From Microcystis elabens FACHB-917 (lineage in GTDB: Bacteria; Cyanobacteriota; Cyanobacteriia; PCC-6307; Cyanobiaceae), in assembly GCF_014698445.1 (NCBI RefSeq), contig NZ_JACJSZ010000008.1:1-64000 (forward strand): DNA of 64,000 bases. Reading direction: 5' to 3'. Numbering within the stretch: the stretch's first letter is position 1; the number at the start of each line of letters is the position of its first letter. This document shows positions 1 to 8,800 of this stretch, in pieces. The notes under the pieces are model-generated. The model worked only from the letters and a program-made list of their open reading frames with translations. It did not search any database and was not told where the DNA came from. Position numbers and translations under genes: made by a program.

Positions 1-87
1 CTGCTCTGGGGCGCCACCCACAACCTCAACAAGTTATGGCGCTACCTGAAGCAACAACACCAACAGGAGGCGATGGCGATGGGGTGA
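1..87 (+). CDS. IS1182-like transposase, C-terminal end only
   Basis: An open frame enters from the left edge and ends at the TGA at 85-87. It encodes 28 residues containing ATHNLNKLWRY, which resembles the HNLLKLWR-type C-terminus of IS1182-family transposases, where this segment closes the DDE catalytic domain. The decayed transposase at 42.5-43.7 kb in this window ends with a related ATTHNLLKLF motif, so the two may be relatives. Only the tail is visible, so whether the element is intact cannot be judged. It marks the left border of the defence island. Confidence 0.6.
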   Translation: MLWGATHNLNKLWRYLKQQHQQEAMAMG

Positions 88-94
88 GGGGAAC

Positions 95-123
95 CAACCC
101 CGCCAAGCACCTTGGCGGGGTTG
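95..123. terminator. Perfect hairpin after the transposase
   Basis: A 13-bp perfect inverted repeat, CAACCCCGCCAAG and its complement, surrounds a 3-nt loop. It starts 8 bases after the transposase stop codon. There is no long T tract on either side, so it may be a terminator without a U-run, or part of the end of the insertion element. It separates the transposase from the BREX operon. Confidence 0.55.
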
Positions 124-181
124 CTCAAGCGCTCCTGGAGCAACGAATCCGGTAAAATCACGTTCAGCTGGCACACGAAAT

Positions 182-817
182 GTGCACGGCGGGGGAAAGC
201 GGCGGCGGCGACCGCGTTACGCGCAACTGGCTCCTAGCCGCACCCTGCTTCAGCCGTTGGACTTCCGCCAGCTCTTCAAGCTCCGCCTGATGGTGGCGGC
301 CCTGGGCGAGACCCAGCGGCTGGGCTGGTGGAACAGTGGCGTGCTGACGGGAACAGGGGAGTTCCTGTTCCAGCAGGGCTTCCCGCGCTCGACACCGTTC
401 GCGCAGACCCGGGCCGGCTTCCGGGTGGCCCAGCTGGCGTGCGATGAGGCCCTGGCGATCCAGCCCACCCCAGGCGGGCCGATCACCTGCCATCTGTTTC
501 GGCTCACGCCCCAGCTGGAGGACGCCTTCGAGAACGAGCGCAACCGCTGGATGGATGAGCCCCAGGAGTGGGCGAAATGTTTCCAGGCTGCCTGGGCGCT
601 GAGCTCAGAGCAGTGGCCCCAGGCGCTGATCGACCTGGCCGATCTGGACCCAGCGGCCCTCGACTGGGCGCGGCAGCAGACCCCACAGACCGCCAAGGCC
701 CTGCGGCTGGACGATCCCTTCGAGATCAACCAGGGCCACATCGAGCGGCTGGCGGCCGGGTTTGTCTGCGGCCAGCCCGGTCAGCTGGTGGTGCCGTACC
801 TGCAGGTGGCGGGCTGA
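182..817 (+). CDS. brxE: BrxE family BREX protein
   Basis: This is a 211-residue protein directly ahead of brxA, and its stop overlaps the brxA start as TGATG. The N-terminal half holds LFKLRLMVAALGE (about residues 30-43), GWWNSG, and a GFPRSTPFAQTRAG segment. These match my recollection of the BrxE family (KLRLVVAR-GE, WWN, F-RT--AQ). BrxE has no assigned biochemistry; it is known as an accessory gene of type 6 BREX loci. The listed GTG start is the first in frame. The first 25 or so residues are unusually arginine-rich, so the true start could be further in, near the LDFRQLFKL segment. The family call rests on recognition of the sequence and on position. Confidence 0.6.
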   Translation: MHGGGKRRRRPRYAQLAPSRTLLQPLDFRQLFKLRLMVAALGETQRLGWWNSGVLTGTGEFLFQQGFPRSTPFAQTRAGFRVAQLACDEALAIQPTPGGPITCHLFRLTPQLEDAFENERNRWMDEPQEWAKCFQAAWALSSEQWPQALIDLADLDPAALDWARQQTPQTAKALRLDDPFEINQGHIERLAAGFVCGQPGQLVVPYLQVAG

Positions 818-1662
818 TGGCGACGGCAACCAAGACCAGGCCGAAAGCCCCCGCGAAGCCCAGGCGCACGGCCAAGGCGAGAGCCAAAACTCCGGCCATC
901 CCCACCTACCGCAGCGATGGCCTGATCCGTGGCCCCCTGATCAGCGACACCCTGCAGGCGCTGCAGGGATGGGATCTGGAGGCCAGCAAGCGCGCCAACC
1001 TGGATCAGCTGCGCCAGACCAACAGCATCGGCGCCCCCACACAGGCCTGGTTGAAGAAGGTCTGCAGTGCCCTCAGCAGCCGCTTCGATCCAGTAGGGCG
1101 GGATCGGGCCCTGGTGCTGGCAGCCCAGACAGGCTCCGGCCAACGCCACTGGAAGCCGTTGCTGCTCTGGCACCTGGCCAACAGCGACCAGCTGCTGGGC
1201 GACGGCTTGCGCTGGAGTGCCCAGGTGTACAGCGATGGCGGTGATCTGCTGCAGACCGACCAGGCCCTCAGCTGGCTGGAGGGCACGGGATCGCAGGGAC
1301 ATCCTGAGGTGGCCGACTGGAGCGAAGCCACCCGCAAGCGTGTCGCCGGTGGCCTGCTCAAGGCCGGCGTCGATTTCGGGCTGCTGCAGGGCCGCGTGAA
1401 GCGCCGCTTCACGGCGTACTACCTGGCCGATGAGCCCCTGCTCTATGTGTTGCTGCAGGCCCTTGCCAGCAACCGCACCACCGCGGCGGCCCTGGCCGAT
1501 CCGCGTTGGCTGTGGTTCCGGCTGCCGGAGGCGGAGCTGGAGCACCGGTTGCTGCTGCTCCATCAGGCCCAGGTGATCAGCTACTACCGCGCCGGATCGG
1601 TGGTCGATCTGCAACTGCCAGCCAGCAGCGCTGAGGCCCTGGTGCAGGAGGTGTGGTCATGA
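817..1662 (+). CDS. brxA: BREX protein BrxA (DUF1819)
   Basis: This is a 281-residue protein. The ATG at 817 overlaps the previous stop (TGATG), and its own stop overlaps the brxB start (ATGA), so translation is probably coupled. The first 30 residues are Ala/Lys/Arg-rich (a basic tail), followed by a helical domain in which YRSDGLIRGPLISDTLQAL (about 31-49) resembles the start of the DUF1819 fold. BrxA is a small DNA-binding protein of BREX operons, and its exact role in methylation or phage restriction is unsettled. The position between brxE and brxB, with brxC and pglX following, supports the call. Confidence 0.8.
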   Translation: MATATKTRPKAPAKPRRTAKARAKTPAIPTYRSDGLIRGPLISDTLQALQGWDLEASKRANLDQLRQTNSIGAPTQAWLKKVCSALSSRFDPVGRDRALVLAAQTGSGQRHWKPLLLWHLANSDQLLGDGLRWSAQVYSDGGDLLQTDQALSWLEGTGSQGHPEVADWSEATRKRVAGGLLKAGVDFGLLQGRVKRRFTAYYLADEPLLYVLLQALASNRTTAAALADPRWLWFRLPEAELEHRLLLLHQAQVISYYRAGSVVDLQLPASSAEALVQEVWS

Positions 1663-2258
1663 CCCAGAAGGAGTGGCAGCGCTGCCTGCAGCAACAGCTG
1701 GAGCCGGTGCTTACTGCCGCCGATTCGGGCGTGGGGCTCAGCACCTACACCGACATGCCTTTTGGGATCTTTCTCTACCCCCCGGAAGACGAATGGGAGC
1801 TGCGCCAGGCGTTGCGGGATCTGGTGGTGCGCCTGGAGAACGCCGGCAAGACAGTGCAGCGCCTGTCGATGGCCCAGCTGCTGGAGCAGTCGATCGCGGC
1901 GGCCGGGTTGTCGCTGGAGGAGATCGCCCAGGGGGAAGTTGACCTGGGCATCGCCATGGTGCGCGACACCATCCGCGACGTGCTCAGCGGCAAGGCCGCC
2001 GGATCCACACCCCTCGATCAGCTGGTGGCCGAAGCGGTGGATGCCTCCAAGCCCACCACCAGTCACATCGTCTTTCTGGAGCGGGTGGGGGCGCTGTTTG
2101 GCCTGCACAGGCCTTCGGCGCTGCTGGAGAACCTGCACCACAAGGTGAGCCATCCGGTGGTGCTCTTCTATCCCGGCCAGCGGGATGGTCCGGCGGGGCT
2201 GCGCTTCATGGATGAGCTCGATGCCGACCACAACTACCGCCCCAAGCTGTTCGCCTGA
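1659..2258 (+). CDS. brxB: BREX protein BrxB (DUF1788)
   Basis: This is a 199-residue protein. The ATG at 1659 overlaps the brxA stop and is preferred over the upstream GTG at 1653. DUF1788-like features are IFLYPPEDEWELRQAL (about 31-46) and, near the C-terminus, a VGALFGLHRPSALLENLHH stretch followed by VVLFYPG. In other BREX systems BrxB is an essential small component that associates with the BrxC/PglX/PglZ machinery. brxC starts 2 bases after this stop codon. Confidence 0.85.
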   Translation: MTQKEWQRCLQQQLEPVLTAADSGVGLSTYTDMPFGIFLYPPEDEWELRQALRDLVVRLENAGKTVQRLSMAQLLEQSIAAAGLSLEEIAQGEVDLGIAMVRDTIRDVLSGKAAGSTPLDQLVAEAVDASKPTTSHIVFLERVGALFGLHRPSALLENLHHKVSHPVVLFYPGQRDGPAGLRFMDELDADHNYRPKLFA

Positions 2259-2260
2259 CC

Positions 2261-5200
2261 ATGACCACCACCGCCATCCGCGAGCTCTTCTCTGGTCGGA
2301 TCGACCGCAAGATCGAAGAGGTGATCAAGGTCGATCAGGACGACGTGGCGATCGTGCGCCAGGAGATCGACGAATACATCCTCACCGAGTCGATCGAGCA
2401 GAACATGATTCGCGTGCTGGAGGGCTACCGCCAGTCGGTGAACCAACCCAGCGAGGCGATCGCGATCTGGGTGGCGGGCTTCTTCGGGGCGGGGAAATCG
2501 AGCTTTGCCAAGTACGTGGGTCTGGCGATCAGCAACCGCGACCTGGCGGGCGACAGCGCCGGCGATCTGCTGGGCCAGCGGGCCAAGAACCTGCAGATCA
2601 AGGCGCTGCTGAAGGCGATCAACGAGCAGATCCCCACCGAGGCGATCATTTTTGACGTCTCGGCGGATCGCAACGTCAACGCCAGCGACGCGCTCACCAA
2701 GATCTTCTACCGCAAGCTGCTCGATCACCTCGGCTACTCCAGCAGCCTGGAGGTGGCTGAACTGGAGATTGAGCTGGAGGAGCAGGGCCGCATGCAGGCT
2801 TTCCTCGATTCCTTTGCCCAGCTCTACCCAGGGGAAGACTGGGCCGTCGCCAAAACAAGGCTGCTGCAGGCGATGCCCAGGGCCAGTGCGGTGATGCACG
2901 CCCTCGAACCGCAGACCTACGCCGAGAAGGACAGCTGGCTCAAGAGTGCACGCGATGAGAGCGTGCCGATCACACCCGCCAGCCTGGCGGAGCGCACCAT
3001 CGCGCTGATGGAGCGCAGGCATCCCGGCAAACAGCTGATGTTTGTGGTGGATGAGGTGGGCCAGTACGTGGCCCGCGACATCCAGAAGATGCTCGATCTG
3101 CAGGCGATCGTGCAGCAGCTCGGTGTGAAGGGCCGGGGCAAGGTGTGGGTGATGGTCACCTCCCAGGAGAAGCTCTCCGATGTGGTGGGCTACCTGGACG
3201 ACAACCGCACCGAACTGGCGCGGCTGCAGGACCGCTTCCCCTACAAGCCGGTGTTGGAGCCCTCCGATATCGCCGAGGTCACCAGCCGGCGGGTGCTCGG
3301 CAAGAACAGCACTGGGGAGCAGACCCTGCAGGGGTTGTTCCAGCAGCACCAGGGCCGCCTGGCCACCCACACCAAGCTCGACACCAAGATCCGGCTGCCC
3401 GAGCTCACCAGCAAGGCCTTCGCCGACCTCTACCCCCTGCTGCCGTATCAGATCGAGCTGATCATTCAGGTGGTGTCAGGCCTGCGGCTCTCCGGCGGCG
3501 CCAGCAAGCAGTTCGGCGGTGCCAACCGGGCGATCATCAAGCTCGCCCAGGAGCTGCTCACCAATCCCCAGAGCGGCCTGGCCGATGAGGCGCTGGGGGC
3601 GCTGGTGACGCTGGATCGGGTCTACGACCTGCAGAGCAACAACATCGATTCGCAGTACCGCGGCAAGATCAGCGACATCGCCACCAAGGCGACCCACCCG
3701 CTGGCGGTGCCGGTGGCCAAGGCGATCTGCCTGCTGCAGTTCGTTGATCAGGTGCCGGTCACCGAGCGCAACATCGCCGTGGTGCTGCACCCCCGGGTGG
3801 ATGGCGACTCGCTCGAATCGGAGGTGCAGGAGGCCTGCCGGCACCTGGAGGAGCGCAACCTGATCCGCAAGGCCGACGGCCAGTACCGCATCCCCAAACC
3901 CGAGGAGGAGGACTGGGAGCAGGTGCGCAGCCAGCAAGCGCCATCCGCTCAGGATCGCCACAACCTGCTGCAAGAGGCCTTGCGCCTCAACTGGGAGCCT
4001 GTGCCCAGTGCAGCCCTTGGCAATGGAGTGAAGACCTTCAAGGCGGCCCTGCACTTCCGCGGCAGCGAAGTGGTGAAAGGCGATGTGCCGGTGAAGGTGG
4101 AGCGCGTCGATGGCAGCGAGAACTTCGAGGAGCGGGTGGAGCAGCTGCGCCAGCAGAGCCAGCAGGACACCAACACCTTCTTCTGGGCCATGCGCCCCAG
4201 CCCGGAGCTGGATCGTGCATTGGGCGAATGGTTCCGCTCCCAGAAGGTGATCGACCTCAAGGGCCGCGACGCCAGCGGCAAGGGCCAGGTGCAGCTGGTG
4301 AGCGAGGAGCGGCGCAAGCTGGAGGGCTTCCGCCAGGACGCCTGCCGGCTGGTGGATCAGGCCCTGATCCATGGACAGGTGCTGCTGAATGGCGGCCCCT
4401 GCGCAATCGGAGCGAACGCCAGCCGCGCAGTGGAAGCGATCCGCGAGGCCCTCAGCGATGGCCTCGCCCAGATCTACGAGCGTTTCAGCGAAGCGGCAGT
4501 CAGCCCCAGCAGTGATGAGCTGAGCAAGCTGCTCAGCGCCGACAACCTCAAGGGCCTCACCGGCTCAATCGAAACCCTGCGCCTCTGCAAGGAGGAGGGG
4601 GGCCAGTGGGTGATCGACACCAACCGCCCGGCCCTGCAGGCCGTGCTCAACCGCATCAAGGTGAAAGGCGGCCAGAGCGGCAAGGAGCTGGTCGACTTCT
4701 TCGGGGATGCCCCCTACGGCTGGACGCTCGATGCGGTGAAGTTCCTGGTGGCCGCCCTGCAAGTGGGCAGCCACCTCAAGGCGACCCACAACGCCCAGAG
4801 CTTCGTGGGCGTGAGCAAACCCGAGGTGCGGCCGCTGTTCACCAACAACAGCACCTTCCGGGCCACGGCCTTCGGCCTGCACGAGGCCACCCTCAACCCC
4901 CAGGCTGTGATCGAAGCCTGTCAGTTGTTCCAGAGGTTTGCCGGCAAAACCGTGGCCGGCATCGCTGCTGGCCCCTTGGCCAAGGAGATCCGCACCACGG
5001 CTGTTGTCGTCAACGCCGACCTCAATGCCGCCAGCAAAGGAATGGTGCCGCTGGAGCTGCCCGGAAGGGAGGCGCTCGATCAGGCCTGCGAGCAGGTGTC
5101 CACCTGGCAGGACAGCGATGACGAGGAGGTGGTGAAGGCCTTCCGCGCCAGCGCCGAGGCCGTGAAGGAGCAATGGCAGCGGGCCACGGCGATCAAGGAA

Positions 5201-5791
5201 GTGCTCGATACCCGTCTGGAAGATCTGCGCCGGGCGCGCCATGCCCTGGGGGATCGACTCTGGGGCCAGCTGCAACAGGAGAGCGAGCTGCCCCAAGAGC
5301 TGCTCGATGCCGAGCACCAGCTGCGCGATCTGCTGCAGTCGCTGAGCTTCTACGAGCGGATCCCCGAGATCGACCAGCTCACCAAGAAACTGGAAGACGC
5401 CTACGCCCAGCGCCGCAGCGAAGCCCAGCAGGCACTGGCCGCTCAGGTGCAGCAGCGGATTGCCGACCTGCAGCAGGCCCCGGGTTTTGCCGAGCTCGAT
5501 GCCGAACGGCAGGACCAACTCACCGAACCGCTGCGGCAGCGAGCCCAGGCCAGCGAGGGGCTCGATCTGGTGCGGCTGCGCGATCAGCCCGCCATGCTCG
5601 AAGGTGTGCTGCGTCAGCAGGAACAGAAGGCCCAGCAGTGGGCTTTCCCCGCCCAGGAGGTGAGCACCGTGAGTGTGCGGGAGCTGTGCCGCGAGCCGTT
5701 TGATTCCGCCGGGCTCGAGGAGGTACTGGGTCGCATCCGAAAGCGCTGCGAAGAAGAGCTGGGCAACGACCGCAAAGTGCTGCTGCAGTGA
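2261..5791 (+). CDS. brxC: BREX P-loop ATPase BrxC
   Basis: This is a 1176-residue ATPase, a usual length for BrxC (DUF6079/PglY-like). The Walker A motif GFFGAGKS sits at residues 73-80, and a Walker B-like FVVDEVGQYVA at about 257-267. Both are followed by a long helical C-terminal region rich in Glu, Gln and Arg. BrxC is required for BREX defence and is thought to form a complex with BrxB, PglX and PglZ. The start is ATG at 2261, two bases after brxB. Base composition is uniformly GC-rich, unlike the middle of the next gene. Confidence 0.92.
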   Translation: MTTTAIRELFSGRIDRKIEEVIKVDQDDVAIVRQEIDEYILTESIEQNMIRVLEGYRQSVNQPSEAIAIWVAGFFGAGKSSFAKYVGLAISNRDLAGDSAGDLLGQRAKNLQIKALLKAINEQIPTEAIIFDVSADRNVNASDALTKIFYRKLLDHLGYSSSLEVAELEIELEEQGRMQAFLDSFAQLYPGEDWAVAKTRLLQAMPRASAVMHALEPQTYAEKDSWLKSARDESVPITPASLAERTIALMERRHPGKQLMFVVDEVGQYVARDIQKMLDLQAIVQQLGVKGRGKVWVMVTSQEKLSDVVGYLDDNRTELARLQDRFPYKPVLEPSDIAEVTSRRVLGKNSTGEQTLQGLFQQHQGRLATHTKLDTKIRLPELTSKAFADLYPLLPYQIELIIQVVSGLRLSGGASKQFGGANRAIIKLAQELLTNPQSGLADEALGALVTLDRVYDLQSNNIDSQYRGKISDIATKATHPLAVPVAKAICLLQFVDQVPVTERNIAVVLHPRVDGDSLESEVQEACRHLEERNLIRKADGQYRIPKPEEEDWEQVRSQQAPSAQDRHNLLQEALRLNWEPVPSAALGNGVKTFKAALHFRGSEVVKGDVPVKVERVDGSENFEERVEQLRQQSQQDTNTFFWAMRPSPELDRALGEWFRSQKVIDLKGRDASGKGQVQLVSEERRKLEGFRQDACRLVDQALIHGQVLLNGGPCAIGANASRAVEAIREALSDGLAQIYERFSEAAVSPSSDELSKLLSADNLKGLTGSIETLRLCKEEGGQWVIDTNRPALQAVLNRIKVKGGQSGKELVDFFGDAPYGWTLDAVKFLVAALQVGSHLKATHNAQSFVGVSKPEVRPLFTNNSTFRATAFGLHEATLNPQAVIEACQLFQRFAGKTVAGIAAGPLAKEIRTTAVVVNADLNAASKGMVPLELPGREALDQACEQVSTWQDSDDEEVVKAFRASAEAVKEQWQRATAIKEVLDTRLEDLRRARHALGDRLWGQLQQESELPQELLDAEHQLRDLLQSLSFYERIPEIDQLTKKLEDAYAQRRSEAQQALAAQVQQRIADLQQAPGFAELDAERQDQLTEPLRQRAQASEGLDLVRLRDQPAMLEGVLRQQEQKAQQWAFPAQEVSTVSVRELCREPFDSAGLEEVLGRIRKRCEEELGNDRKVLLQ

Positions 5792-5805
5792 GGAGGGCCT
5801 GAAGC

Positions 5806-8800
5806 ATGGAAAAGGAACAGCGCAACAGGCTCCAGAAGGCCACCCAGGATGCCCGCAAGCTGCTGGAGGAGGAGTTCCGCAGGCAGCTGCTACAGACCTA
5901 TGACATCGATGTGGACAGAGTGCGCTGGGCAGAGGAGGCCGGTGCGCACCTGCAGGCCGAGCAACGGCTGATCCGCGAGAAGCTCGTGGCCTGGATTGAG
6001 CACAAGGAAGCCCAGATCAACGACCCCAAGGAGGCGTTGTTACTGGCGCTGCGGGAGATGGCCTTCACGGCGCTGAACCGCTTCGTGGCGCTCAAGCTGA
6101 TGGAAGCCCGCGAGCTGGTGCGGCCCTGCGTGAGCGGCGGACTGGAGAGCGCTGGCTTCCTGGAGTTCACTGCTGTTGCCCAGGGGTTACTGGCGGATCA
6201 GGAGAGCAGCTACCGGCTCTATCTGGAGACGATCTTTGAGGATGTGAGCCGCGAGCTGCGCGCCCTGTTTGATCCTCGTGATCCGGCGAGTTTGTTGTGG
6301 CCGAAACGCACAGCGCTGTTGGAGCTGCTGGAGATTCTCAACCGCCCAGAACTGGCTGAGCTCTGGATCGAAGACGAGACTCTGGGCTGGGTGTACCAGT
6401 ACTTCAATGGTGATGCCGAGCGCAAGAAGATGCGTGAGGAGTCATCAGCGCCACGCAACAGCCGTGAACTGGCCGTACGCAACCAGTTCTTCACGCCGCG
6501 CTATGTGGTGGAGTTCCTCACCGACAACACCCTGGGCCGCATCTGGTACGAGATGCGCCAGGGCAACACGGGGCTGAAGGATCAGTGCCGCTATCTGGTG
6601 CGGCGACCCAAGGAGGTCTGGCTGCAGCCAGGGGAAGAACCTCCAGCCCAGCCGGATGCGGACGAAACCCTCAGCCAGGAGGAGCTGCTTCGCCAGCCGG
6701 TCTACATCCCCCATCGCTCGCTGAAGGATCCACGTGAAATCCGCATGCTTGATCCAGCCTGTGGGTCGATGCACTTTGGCATCTATGCGTTTGACCTGTA
6801 TCTGGATATTTATGCAGAGGCCTGGGAACTCGCGCAAGAATTAGGAGAGCAGAGCCAGCAACCGGAAGCCTTTGCCTCTTTTATGAACTATACGGCTAGC
6901 TTTGCAGACAAGGCAGCCTTTTTGCGAGAGACACCTAGGCTGATTCTCCAACACAACATCCATGGCATCGATATTGACGCCAGGGCCACTCAGATTGCAA
7001 GGCTAACTCTGTGGCTTCGGGCGCAAAGAGCCTGGCAAGCGCAAAAGCTGCCTGTCGCTGATCGCCCGCCAATCAACCGCTGCAACGTAGTGTGCGCGGA
7101 GCCAATGCCGGGCGAACGCGAACTGCTCATTGATTTTATTGACGAGCAGTTTCCAGAATCCGAAAGGGCAGTTCTTCAGCGCTTGCTGGAAGCAGTATTT
7201 GAAAAGATGCAGCTGGCCGGGGAGGCAGGGTCAGTACTTAATATTGAGGAAGAAATCCGAGACGTTATCGACAGTGCTCAACGTGACTGGACACACAGTG
7301 CCATACAACAGATTGAGATGTTCAACGAGAGCGAGTCCGAGAAGAATGGCGCAACGCTGGGCTCATCAGATGCCGACACACCTCGAGCCATTACTGATGA
7401 GTTTTGGGGAAATATTGAGGAGCGCATTTACACTGCGCTTTTCGCGTACGCCGAACGAGCCGAGGACATTACAGGCTTCCAGCGCCGACTCTTTGCAGAT
7501 GATACGGCAGTTGGATTTGCATTTGTTCACCTTCAGAGAATACGGTTTGACGCAATAGTCATGAATCCCCCGTTCGGAGAATGCACGAAACTTACCTATC
7601 TTCAGAGCATGCCAGCACAATTTGGGTCAAGCAGGCAAATTGCATCTTTATTTATTTCTAGGAGTATCTATCAATTGGCGCCAGGCGGCATGCTAGGGAT
7701 ATTGGCCCCACGTCTTTTAATGTTCCTTGATACCCTAGAGGCCTGGCGTTGCCATTTATTGGACTCTCACAGTATCACCCTCTGTGCGGATCTGGGATAT
7801 GGTGTCTTGGATGCAGTAGTCGAGCCTGCGGCGTTTGTCCTATCAGGGAAGAGCCTGTTGAGCACTTTCATACGACTATTGTCTGCGATTGATAAGAAAA
7901 CAGCACTATTAAGTGCAATTGCAGCTCCAGCAGGCAACAAAGACGTCATACCTTTAGCAAACGATTGGAATTTAGTTCCCGGCCATCGAATTGCTTATTG
8001 GGCTCCAAACCGTTGGCTGGAACTGTTTGCGAATGTAAAACTAGAAAGATTTGCCAGAGTCTCAAAAGGTTTAGAATCAGGGGATGACGAGCGTTTCTTG
8101 CGTCTATCTATTGAAGTTCCGTCGTCAGAGATTGGGTTGAGATGGTGGAGATATCCAAAGGGCGGGGACTACCAGCCTGCAGCTGGCAATGATGAGCTTG
8201 TAGTTGACTATAGTCTTGGCAATTTCGCACGAAGGGCAACTGACGCTGATTTATATGGCTCAGCGGGCGTAACATATACAAAGCGAACGACCAGCTTTTT
8301 GTCATTTCGCGCATTGCCCAAAGGGTGTATTTTTAGCCCAGGTGGTCCAGGAATCATTCCAACGCGAGATATCAACCCCTACCTATTGCTTTCTTACTTG
8401 AATAGTCGCCCAATCGGTGCTCTTGTTGAATTGTCAGTGGGCTCCGGAGACTCAGCAGTGAGAGGAAGTGCTGCACGCGACTACAACACAGGCATTATCA
8501 GAAGGCTACCTTACTTAATCAATAATTTATCCGCTGAAAAAGCCATGTTCGTTGAACATGCATTAATGACTCGTGTGCATCATGTTCAGAAGTATCAGCT
8601 ATCGGTGGATGAGCTTTCGCCCGCCTATGTGGGCTTCACATCAGAAGAATTCCGCGAGAGCCTTATTGCATCTGAGTTAAACAGATTGCGATCTCGCCTT
8701 GCTGACGCTTGCCTGGTCCTCGAGCATGATTGGGAGTGTGACAAGATTTGGAGAGAGATACTGGGTTTTGAATTAGCAGATGAGCGCCTACTGGAAGAGG

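Noticed and set aside
153-158. TAAAAT as the -10 box of the BREX operon
   Set aside because: No -35 element lies at a suitable distance, so I did not list a promoter.
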